Positions 16,835 to 24,107 of a DNA stretch of 64,000 nucleotides are shown in pieces. The notes under the pieces are model-generated. The model searched no databases, was not told the origin of the DNA, and was given only the letters and a program-made list of their open reading frames with translations. Location: positions 1 through 64,000 of the forward strand of contig JAFDYV010000008.1 in the NCBI GenBank assembly GCA_018267275.1, in the 5' to 3' direction. Position 1 is the first letter of the stretch. The number at the start of each line of letters is the position of its first letter. This DNA is from Bacteroidota bacterium. Lineage in GTDB: Bacteria; Bacteroidota; Bacteroidia; Cytophagales; Cyclobacteriaceae. The position numbers were made by a program, and so were the translations under genes.

Positions 16835-18694
16835 ATGGCAATACATGTAGAATCTCATTCAGCAGTTCACGCACATGATGACCATGGTCACGAGCACGAG
16901 CATCACCATGGTAATTTTTGGACGACCTACATATTCAGTGAAGACCACAAGGTAATCGCCAAGCAATTCCTGATCACAGGTATGATCTGGGCATTGATTG
17001 GTGGTGTGCTGTCGGTTTTGTTTCGTCTGCAATTGGGCTTCCCGGAAGCAAACCTAAGTTGGTTGAAGCCAGTATTAGGTGGATGGTTGACCCCGGAGGG
17101 CAAGATTGACCCGGAGTTTTATTTGGCACTGGTAACAATGCACGGCACCATCATGGTGTTCTTTGTATTGACAGCCGGCTTGAGCGGAACGTTCAGTAAC
17201 TTCTTGATCCCATTGCAAGTTGGTGCCCGCGACATGGCATCAGGGTTTATGAACATGCTTTCTTATTGGTTCTTCTTCCTGTCAAGCTGTGTTATGTTTG
17301 TGTCACTCTTTATTTCCACTGGTCCTGCGGCTGGCGGTTGGGTAATTTATCCGCCTCTTAGTGCGTTGCCACAAGCAATTCCCGGGTCTGGTTTAGGTAT
17401 GACACTCTGGTTGGTATCAATGGCGCTTTTTATCGTGAGCTCGTTGTTGGGTAGTATCAACTACATTACCACAGTTATTAACTTGAGAACAGTTGGCATG
17501 TCGTTTACCAAGTTGCCATTGACAATTTGGGCATTCTTCCTCACCGCTATTATTGGCATTTTGTCGTTCCCTGTTCTATTTGCTGCAGCGCTGTTATTGA
17601 TTTTCGACCGCAGCTTTGGTACGAGCTTCTACCTGTCAGACATTTACATTGGTGGCGAGGCTTTGCCGAATCAAGGCGGTAGCCCTATCTTGTTCCAGCA
17701 CTTATTTTGGTTTTTGGGGCACCCTGAAGTGTACATTGTATTGTTGCCTGCCCTTGGCATTACGTCAGAAATCATTGCGACTAACTCCCGCAAACCAATA
17801 TTTGGTTACAAAGCGATGGTGGGTTCCATGTTGTTCATTGCAATCTTGTCATTCGTAGTGTGGGCGCACCACATGTTCGTGACAGGTATGAACCCATTCT
17901 TGGGATCGATCTTTACGCTGTTAACGTTGATTATTGCCGTGCCTTCGGCTGTTAAGATTTTCAATTATGTTACCACATTGTGGAAAGGCAACATTCGGTT
18001 TACGCCTGCGATGTTGTTCTCGATTGGTTTGGTGTCGTTTTTCTTAACAGGTGGTATTACCGGTATTTTCTTGGGTAATTCTGCGGTAGATATTCAATTA
18101 CACGACACTTACTTTGTGGTTGCTCACTTCCACTTGGTAATGGGCAGCGCGTCATTCTTTGGTATGATGGCCGGTGTGTACCACTGGTTCCCGAAAATGT
18201 TTGGCCGCATGATGGACGAAAAGCTTGGCTACTTACATTTCTGGTTGACATTTGTAGGAGTGTATTTGGTGTTCTTCCCAATGCACTATATCGGTATTGC
18301 CGGCTTCCCTCGCAGGTACTACACTTGGACTGCTTTTGAAACATTCAGCGGTTTTGCTGACTTGAACATGCTAGTATCAATTGCTGCAATTGTAACGCTA
18401 TCGGCACAGTTCATCTTCTTATTCAACTTCATCTACAACATTTTCAGAGGTAAATTGGCGCCAACCAATCCTTGGAACTCGACTACGTTGGAGTGGACTA
18501 CACCGCGTTTGCCAGGTCACGGCAACTGGCCTGGTGAAATCCCAACAGTGTATCGTTGGCCGTATGATTACAGCAAGCCGGGTGCGAAGGAGGACTTTAT
18601 CCCCCAGCATATTCCATATTCTGAAACTCCGGAATCAAATCTTCCTCACGAAAATGACCAGATTAAACTGCAGTTTGGTGACAAACCCTTGTAG
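16835..18694 (+). CDS. coxA: cytochrome c oxidase subunit I, heme-copper centre
   Basis: This 619-residue, 12-helix core subunit reduces oxygen at the heme a3-CuB centre and pumps protons. A His-rich N-terminal tail (HDDHGHEHEHHHG) precedes the first helix. The catalytic helix contains FWFLGHPEVYI with the cross-linked His-Tyr pair, VWAHHMFVTGM gives the CuB histidines, and VAHFHLVMG gives the heme ligands. The HPEVY motif with tyrosine is that of type A oxidases. The C-terminal tail is rich in proline and acidic residues. Confidence 0.95.
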   Translation: MAIHVESHSAVHAHDDHGHEHEHHHGNFWTTYIFSEDHKVIAKQFLITGMIWALIGGVLSVLFRLQLGFPEANLSWLKPVLGGWLTPEGKIDPEFYLALVTMHGTIMVFFVLTAGLSGTFSNFLIPLQVGARDMASGFMNMLSYWFFFLSSCVMFVSLFISTGPAAGGWVIYPPLSALPQAIPGSGLGMTLWLVSMALFIVSSLLGSINYITTVINLRTVGMSFTKLPLTIWAFFLTAIIGILSFPVLFAAALLLIFDRSFGTSFYLSDIYIGGEALPNQGGSPILFQHLFWFLGHPEVYIVLLPALGITSEIIATNSRKPIFGYKAMVGSMLFIAILSFVVWAHHMFVTGMNPFLGSIFTLLTLIIAVPSAVKIFNYVTTLWKGNIRFTPAMLFSIGLVSFFLTGGITGIFLGNSAVDIQLHDTYFVVAHFHLVMGSASFFGMMAGVYHWFPKMFGRMMDEKLGYLHFWLTFVGVYLVFFPMHYIGIAGFPRRYYTWTAFETFSGFADLNMLVSIAAIVTLSAQFIFLFNFIYNIFRGKLAPTNPWNSTTLEWTTPRLPGHGNWPGEIPTVYRWPYDYSKPGAKEDFIPQHIPYSETPESNLPHENDQIKLQFGDKPL

Positions 18695-18711
18695 TTAACT
18701 TTAGACTTGAA

Positions 18712-19749
18712 TTGACAACAGCAGCGACCAAAGGGTTTCACAGGCTTTGCCTTATCACTTTGGTCGCTGTTTATTTTTTGATTGCCGTTGGCGGAATTGT
18801 CCGTGCCACCGGCTCGGGCATGGGCTGCCCCGATTGGCCCAAGTGCTTTGGCAGTTGGGTGCCGCCAACCTCCATTGACCAGCTACCCAACGATTACAAA
18901 GAGAAATACGCGGCAGGCCGCGAGAAGAAGAACATTAAGTTCGCGAAGTATCTGCGCGCGTTGGGTATGTCGGCTACAGCCGATAAGATTCTCAACGACA
19001 AGTCAATTCTGCAAGAGGCAGACTTCAATGTCACCAAAACCTGGATCGAATATTTGAACCGCTTAGTGGGAGTGGTGATTGGCTTCCTAATTGTTTTGGT
19101 ATTTTATCGGTCGTGGCGCCTGCGAAAGACCAACCCTATTGTTTTTTGGCTGGCTGGGCTCAACCTGTTGGCGGTGATTTTTCAAGGTTGGTTTGGTTCC
19201 ATCGTAGTGTCCACCAACCTCACTACATGGACAATTACCATCCACATGTTTTTGGCAATGGCTATCGTTGGGATTCTCGTATACTTATTGTTCGTGAGTT
19301 CTGAGGGTGCGATCCCATCAACATCGGTGCAAGGTTTAAAAGGCCTTTTGATATTTTCGATCGGTCTTGGCCTAATACAAATTTACTTAGGCACACAGGT
19401 ACGCGAAGCAATCGACAGGATAGCGTCTGCTACCCGAGACACGTGGATTGCATCATTGGGTCTGGAATTTGTAATCCATCGGTCGTTTTCGTGGTTGATT
19501 TTGGCGGCCAATGCAGCTTTGGTGTGGAAAGCTTGGAAAATCGTTGTATTAAAACCTTTATCTACAGCGCTAATACTGCTAATTTTGGGGTCATTTTTGA
19601 CGGGCGTTGTGATGGCTTATTTTGGTGTGCCTGCGGTGGCTCAGCCAGTACATTTGTTGCTGGCTACGGTTACGTTTGGCGTTCAATTGTATTTGCTGTT
19701 TACCATAACCAACTCCCGATCAACGGTGTTCTTACAGCATAATTCATGA
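18712..19749 (+). CDS. ctaA: heme A synthase (COX15/CtaA family)
   Basis: CtaA oxidises the methyl group of heme O to make heme A for subunit I. The 345-residue protein has eight likely membrane helices. Conserved features include GGIVRATGSGMGCPDWPKCFG early, with the paired cysteines, WIEYLNRLVG, and a second-half GLEFVIHRSFSW with a heme-ligand histidine. I use the TTG at 18712, 17 bases after coxA, because it gives MTTAATKGFHRLC directly before the first helix. The stop overlaps the ctaB start by four bases. Confidence 0.92.
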   Translation: MTTAATKGFHRLCLITLVAVYFLIAVGGIVRATGSGMGCPDWPKCFGSWVPPTSIDQLPNDYKEKYAAGREKKNIKFAKYLRALGMSATADKILNDKSILQEADFNVTKTWIEYLNRLVGVVIGFLIVLVFYRSWRLRKTNPIVFWLAGLNLLAVIFQGWFGSIVVSTNLTTWTITIHMFLAMAIVGILVYLLFVSSEGAIPSTSVQGLKGLLIFSIGLGLIQIYLGTQVREAIDRIASATRDTWIASLGLEFVIHRSFSWLILAANAALVWKAWKIVVLKPLSTALILLILGSFLTGVVMAYFGVPAVAQPVHLLLATVTFGVQLYLLFTITNSRSTVFLQHNS

Positions 19750-20627
19750 ACCAAGTCGCATCCATATCGGGTATTTTGAAGGCAAAGGCATATTACGAAC
19801 TGCTTAAGCCGAGGCTGTCATTTTTGGTAGCCTTCTCCTGCGCATTCGGCTATGCACTGGCTACTAAAGGCAGCATTGAATTGCTGACGATTGCCATGCT
19901 TACACTGGGTGGTTTTTTGTTATCGGGGGCATCGGTTTGTATCAACCAGGTTATTGAAAAAGACTTAGATGGAATTATGACACGTACGATGAACCGGCCT
20001 TTGCCAACCGGGCGCGTATCGGTGCAAGAGGCCACGTGGTTTGCGCTGGTATGCACCGCGCTGAGCGTGTTTATTTTGTGGATGTACACCAACCCATTAA
20101 CCGTAATCTTGTCGATTATTTCGATGTTGCTTTACAGCTTCGTGTACACACCTTTGAAAAGGGTAGGGCCTGTAGCCGTTTTTGTGGGCGCCATACCGGG
20201 TGCATTGCCACCACTTTTGGGTTGGGTGGCCGCTACGGGATCTATTTCGCATGAGGCCATGATCATTTTCGGCATCCAGTTTATTTGGCAATTTCCACAC
20301 TTTTGGGCCATTGCCTGGGTAGCGGATGATGACTACAAGAAAGCCGGCTTTAAGTTATTGCCTTCCGGTGGTGGCAAAGATTTGAATACCGCTATTCAAA
20401 TCATGGTGTATACGCTATTCCTTATTCCGTTAGGGTTACTGCCCACTAAGTTTGGGATTACCGGGCTTGACTCTGGCATTGTGGCCACGGTATGCGGAGC
20501 AGCTTTTTTCGCGCAGACTTTTTCATTGATGAAAACGGGGAGTACACAATCCGCCAAGCGCATTATGTTTGGCTCTTTTTTGTATTTGCCCATTGTGCAG
20601 ATTGCGTATTTATTGGATAAGGTTTAG
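19746..20627 (+). CDS. ctaB: protoheme IX farnesyltransferase (heme O synthase)
   Basis: This 293-residue UbiA-type prenyltransferase adds a farnesyl group to heme B. The aspartate-rich motif is NQVIEKDLDGIMTRTMNRP, and the second conserved block is WQFPHFWAIAW then DDDYKKAGFKLLP. About eight membrane helices are visible. It overlaps ctaA in ATGA, so heme O and heme A synthesis are translationally coupled within the oxidase operon. Confidence 0.94.
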   Translation: MNQVASISGILKAKAYYELLKPRLSFLVAFSCAFGYALATKGSIELLTIAMLTLGGFLLSGASVCINQVIEKDLDGIMTRTMNRPLPTGRVSVQEATWFALVCTALSVFILWMYTNPLTVILSIISMLLYSFVYTPLKRVGPVAVFVGAIPGALPPLLGWVAATGSISHEAMIIFGIQFIWQFPHFWAIAWVADDDYKKAGFKLLPSGGGKDLNTAIQIMVYTLFLIPLGLLPTKFGITGLDSGIVATVCGAAFFAQTFSLMKTGSTQSAKRIMFGSFLYLPIVQIAYLLDKV

Positions 20628-20654
20628 GGCATTCACTATTTAAAAACAATTAAG

Positions 20655-21239
20655 ATGAGTATGAGCGAGGCAGTTGATTTCAAAATTGTAGAAGAGCCGA
20701 AGAGGCCGCTGGCCATGCACCCCAAAAAGTTTGGGTTGTGGTTGTTTATGGCAAGTGTTTTCATTTTGTTCATGGCGTTTACTTCTGCGTACATCGTGCG
20801 CAGGGCAGAGGGCAACTGGCAAATTTTTGAGTTGCCGGCTTTGTTTACCTATTCCACCATTGTGATTTTGCTGAGCAGCGTAACCATGCAATGGACTTAT
20901 TTTGCTGTGAAACGCAATCAGCGAGCGAACGCAAAAAACATGATTGTGTTAACCAGTGTTGCGGGCGTTATTTTTTTGGCTTTGCAATGGATGGGCTGGG
21001 GCAGTTTGATTGAATCCAGCATTCATTTGGTGGGGAATCCTTCCGGGTCGTTTTTATACATCATCACAGGGTTGCATGCAGCCCACATCATTAGCGCCAT
21101 TGTCTTCTTATTGGTGGTGTTGGCCAACGCCCTGCGCAACCGATTTAACCTGAACCAGATAGAAATGTGCACAACTTATTGGCATTTTTTAGGGGTTCTT
21201 TGGCTATATTTGTTCGTTTTCTTAACATTGCTACGTTAA
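20655..21239 (+). CDS. coxC: cytochrome c oxidase subunit III, first copy
   Basis: This 194-residue subunit III-type protein has five membrane helices. LHAAHIISAIVFLL and YWHFLGVLWLYLFVFLTLL are the family's hallmark helices. It lacks the first two helices of mitochondrial subunit III, as in the short bacterial form. A second subunit III gene follows after 29 bases; the pair is usual in Bacteroidota oxidase operons. Confidence 0.9.
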   Translation: MSMSEAVDFKIVEEPKRPLAMHPKKFGLWLFMASVFILFMAFTSAYIVRRAEGNWQIFELPALFTYSTIVILLSSVTMQWTYFAVKRNQRANAKNMIVLTSVAGVIFLALQWMGWGSLIESSIHLVGNPSGSFLYIITGLHAAHIISAIVFLLVVLANALRNRFNLNQIEMCTTYWHFLGVLWLYLFVFLTLLR

Positions 21240-21268
21240 AAAATACCTTTACCTGAACTGACTCACTG

Positions 21269-22036
21269 ATGGCACACGCAACCACAACAACCGCACCGGA
21301 TCAAGACGTATGGAATGGGGGAGTATCGCCCATGAACGCCAGCTATGGCAAATTGATGATGTGGTTTTTCTTGCTTTCGGATGCATTTACATTCTCTGCC
21401 CTATTAGTTACTTATGGACTAGTGCGTTCTGCCCATAAAGGCTATGAAGGTTTGGTGGATGCTTTTAAGTTTTCAACGGAACATTGGCCAATTCCTGAAA
21501 AGGTTTTTGATTCAATGCCTTTCCAAGAATACATTAATGCGATTTTTCATACTACGTCAGCACCCTTGGTTTTTGTGGGAATAATGACGTTCATACTCAT
21601 CATGAGTTCGGTAACAATGGTACTTGCAGTAGAAGCCGGACATCGAATGGATCGCCAAGCAGTCGAAAAATGGATGCTGTGGACGATATTGGGTGGGTTG
21701 ACTTTTTTGAGTTGCCAAGCATGGGAATGGAGCCACTTTATTCATGGTGCGCACAGTGGATCGTCTATTGCTGAAGGCACAACCTTTTTCGGGGCTAATC
21801 TGAGGATGAACCAATATGGACCTCAGCCATTTGCTGATTTCTTCTTTTTCATCACTGGTTTTCACGGATTCCACGTATTTAGCGGGGTATGCCTTAATTT
21901 TCTTATCTACTACAACACTGTAACAGGAGTTTACCAACGCAGAGGTCATTATGAGATGGTGGAGAAAGTGGGCTTGTATTGGCACTTTGTAGATTTGGTG
22001 TGGGTGTTCGTTTTCACCTTCTTCTACCTTGTCTAA
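21269..22036 (+). CDS. cytochrome c oxidase subunit III, second copy
   Basis: At 255 residues this is the larger of the two subunit III proteins. The N-terminal segment has GKLMMWFFLLSDAFTFSALL, the middle has an inserted loop (residues ~65-95), and the C-terminal helices contain TGFHGFHVFSGVCLN and LYWHFVDLVWVFVFT. The conserved histidines and glutamate positions of subunit III are retained. It shares family membership with the preceding protein but not close identity. Confidence 0.9.
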   Translation: MAHATTTTAPDQDVWNGGVSPMNASYGKLMMWFFLLSDAFTFSALLVTYGLVRSAHKGYEGLVDAFKFSTEHWPIPEKVFDSMPFQEYINAIFHTTSAPLVFVGIMTFILIMSSVTMVLAVEAGHRMDRQAVEKWMLWTILGGLTFLSCQAWEWSHFIHGAHSGSSIAEGTTFFGANLRMNQYGPQPFADFFFFITGFHGFHVFSGVCLNFLIYYNTVTGVYQRRGHYEMVEKVGLYWHFVDLVWVFVFTFFYLV

Positions 22037-22073
22037 ATCTGAAGTTTTGAATTTTTAAATCTGAAATAGAGAT

Positions 22074-22412
22074 ATGGCACACCACGCACACGAACCTGAG
22101 GTACAAGTTCTACCGCCTGACCGCGAAAAAATTAAGAAGCTTTGGAGGGTAGCGTTGATACTAGGCATCCTGACTCTTGTGGAATTCGTAATTGCTTTTA
22201 CACTTCCTCATGGTACTTTGAAGACCTTTATCTTCGTGGTGATGACAATTGTGAAGGCTGCTTACATTGTTGGAGAGTTTATGCACTTGCGCTACGAGGT
22301 AAAAGTGTTATTCTGGTCGATTTTGATCCCAACCGTATTTATTGTGTGGATGTTGGTGGCATTTGTATATGAAGGCATGAAAATGTCTGACATCAACTTC
22401 ATCCGTTGGTGA
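22074..22412 (+). CDS. cytochrome c oxidase subunit IV (prokaryotic)
   Basis: This 112-residue protein has three membrane helices and starts with a short His-rich cytoplasmic end. VVMTIVKAAYIVGEFMHLRYE is the typical middle helix of prokaryotic COX4 (CtaF/CyoD-like). It is a small accessory subunit that stabilises the oxidase. A good intrinsic terminator follows at 22440-22475, so this gene may close the main transcript. Confidence 0.88.
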   Translation: MAHHAHEPEVQVLPPDREKIKKLWRVALILGILTLVEFVIAFTLPHGTLKTFIFVVMTIVKAAYIVGEFMHLRYEVKVLFWSILIPTVFIVWMLVAFVYEGMKMSDINFIRW

Positions 22413-22439
22413 GCAGCTAGTTTGAGAGATTAACAACGG

Positions 22440-22475
22440 AAGGCTAAGGTGGATAACTTTAGCCTTTCTTTTTTG
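22440..22475 (+). terminator. intrinsic terminator after the subunit IV gene
   Basis: AAGGCTAAGG (22440-22449) pairs with CTTTAGCCTT (22457-22466), a 10-bp stem with one G-T pair and a 7-base loop. TCTTTTTT follows. It separates the structural oxidase genes from the assembly-type genes that begin at 22481. Confidence 0.8.
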
Positions 22476-22480
22476 AATCC

Positions 22481-22951
22481 ATGAAAAGAGCAAAGGCAAT
22501 TTTGTTATCATTGGCGTTGGTGTTGCCCATCGCTATTTTCGTTTTTCTCAAGCTCTTTGGGAAAAATGAATTCGATATCGCTGTATACTATCCTAACGGA
22601 GTGGATTCGGTGTGTGTCGAGAACACGTCAAAACCTTACCAAGTGCCCGATACGGTTTTGAATGCAATCCAATGGGGCAGCAAGCCAAGCCTGATCACTT
22701 TCCATCCGTCTGAGGCGGAAATTGACCATCTCAAGCACGTATGGGAAGAGATTGATCAACATGATGTGACCTCTGTTTTTCTGCCATCGGACTTAACACA
22801 ATGGCACGATTGCGCGTTATTGATACGAGCTCCATGGAAAACGGTGCTCATCGACAAAGACAAGCACATTCGCGGGTATTACAATTTGGCCACGCGCGAA
22901 GAAACAGATCGGTTGATTGTAGAATTAAAGATCCTGCTAAAGAAGTATTGA
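22481..22951 (+). CDS. SCO1/SenC-like thioredoxin-fold protein without copper cysteines
   Basis: This 156-residue protein has an N-terminal membrane anchor (residues ~7-25) and a periplasmic thioredoxin-like part. The C-terminal block, TVLIDKDKHIRGYYNLATREE, matches the SCO family and the position fits the copper chaperone normally found after the oxidase genes. However, the CxxxCP copper motif is absent. The only cysteines are in SVCVEN and HDCALL, not a CxxxC pair. It cannot bind copper in the usual way and may have another role in assembly. Its stop overlaps the next start (TGATG). Confidence 0.65.
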   Translation: MKRAKAILLSLALVLPIAIFVFLKLFGKNEFDIAVYYPNGVDSVCVENTSKPYQVPDTVLNAIQWGSKPSLITFHPSEAEIDHLKHVWEEIDQHDVTSVFLPSDLTQWHDCALLIRAPWKTVLIDKDKHIRGYYNLATREETDRLIVELKILLKKY

Positions 22952-23475
22952 TGGAGAATGTAGAAGCAAAAGACCCTTACCAAAAACTCATCATTGGGCT
23001 TTCAGTTGCGATTCCGTTGGCGGTGGCAGCGCTTTTCCGCGTTAAAATTCCAGGATACGATTTTTCCTTTTTGCCCCCAATTTATGCAACCATCAATGGC
23101 TTAACAGCCGTTTTGCTGGTGTTAGCCGTGGTAGCAATTAAAAACAATAAGAGGTCAGTTCATGAAAACATCATGAAGGTCTGCATTGCATTGTCATCTT
23201 GTTTTTTGGTGATGTATGTGGTTTACCACATGTTCAGTGACTCCACACCTTTTGGCGGAGAGGGTGCCGTCAAGTATGTATACTACTTTATTTTAATCAC
23301 CCATATCATTCTTTCGATTGGTGTGGTGCCGTTTGTACTGCTCACTTTTTCAAGGGCGCTGGCGGGGCGTTTTGAAAGGCACAAGGCATTGGCTAAGTTT
23401 ACGTTTCCGTTGTGGCTGTATGTGGCGGTAACAGGTGTAGTTGTATACTTAATGATCAGTCCGTATTATAAATAA
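22951..23475 (+). CDS. DUF420 family membrane protein
   Basis: I start at the ATG at 22951, which overlaps the preceding stop, giving 174 residues (MENVEAKDPYQKL). An upstream in-frame start at 22801 would read through the SCO-like gene and is unlikely. Five membrane helices are visible. Histidines near VHENIMKV, VVYHMFSDS, ITHIILS and RFERHKALAKFTFPLWLY match the DUF420 pattern. Members sit in oxidase operons of Bacteroidota and are thought to help assemble or stabilise the oxidase; this is family context, not proven here. Confidence 0.85.
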   Translation: MENVEAKDPYQKLIIGLSVAIPLAVAALFRVKIPGYDFSFLPPIYATINGLTAVLLVLAVVAIKNNKRSVHENIMKVCIALSSCFLVMYVVYHMFSDSTPFGGEGAVKYVYYFILITHIILSIGVVPFVLLTFSRALAGRFERHKALAKFTFPLWLYVAVTGVVVYLMISPYYK

Positions 23476-23476
23476 A

Positions 23477-23731
23477 ATGAAGACGAAAATTATTGGTTTG
23501 ATTTTCTTGTTGCTGATCAGTGCAGATTCGTTTTCGCAATGTGCCATGTGCCGGGCACAACTCGAGAACAACATCAGCAATGGCAACATTGGTATTGCTG
23601 CGGGCATCAACTTCGGCATTTTGTATTTGTTTGCCGCACCCTATTTGGCCATCAGCGTGATAGCTTTTTTTTGGTTCCGTTCTAGCAAGCGAAATGCACT
23701 CAAGCTCAATAAAGGCAATATGGCAATGTAA
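23477..23731 (+). CDS. small membrane protein with a CxxC motif
   Basis: This 84-residue protein has a signal peptide ending at SADSFSQ, then CAMCRAQLENN just after the cleavage site and one membrane helix (~43-66). It ends in a basic tail. It begins one base after the DUF420 gene stops and overlaps the DUF983 gene by 38 bases. The exported CxxC near the membrane is suited to metal or redox chemistry, which in this setting suggests a role in oxidase biogenesis. I know no characterised homologue. Confidence 0.7.
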   Translation: MKTKIIGLIFLLLISADSFSQCAMCRAQLENNISNGNIGIAAGINFGILYLFAAPYLAISVIAFFWFRSSKRNALKLNKGNMAM

Positions 23732-24062
23732 GTGTCCCAAGTGCAGGCAGGGTGATATGTTTTCCCATGCTGCGCTTTCGTACAAGTTTGCCGACATGCA
23801 CGTAAACTGCCCCTATTGTGGTGTTAGCCTTACGCCCGAACCCGGTTTTTATTTTGGTGCACTGTATGTGAGTTATGCATTTACGGTGGCCTTAATGGTG
23901 GCCACCTGGTTAGTACTCTATCTTTTTGTGAAACCAGCAGATTGGGTTTATGGCACTGCGTTGGTGGTGTCTTGTGTTTTGTTTATTCCATTTAGCTTCC
24001 GCTATTCGCGTGTGTTGTTCTTGTATTGGTTTGGCGGCCATGTGTACCGTCATCAACCATAG
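23694..24062 (+). CDS. DUF983 family protein
   Basis: This 122-residue protein has two zinc-finger-like pairs, CKCPKCRQGDMF and NCPYCGVSL, followed by EPGFYFGALYVSYA and two membrane helices, which is the DUF983 layout. The only ATG is at 23694, inside the preceding gene, so the two are translationally linked. Members commonly occur near oxidase genes. The exact role is unknown. Confidence 0.85.
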   Translation: MHSSSIKAIWQCKCPKCRQGDMFSHAALSYKFADMHVNCPYCGVSLTPEPGFYFGALYVSYAFTVALMVATWLVLYLFVKPADWVYGTALVVSCVLFIPFSFRYSRVLFLYWFGGHVYRHQP

Positions 24063-24107
24063 CCCAGGTAATCGGCTTTCCATTTCAACTTCGTATCTTT
24101 ATCCAAT

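Noticed and set aside
22801..22950. Extended 224-residue start of the DUF420 gene
   Set aside because: The extra part runs through the SCO-like gene in another frame; the ATG at 22951 gives the family's normal start.
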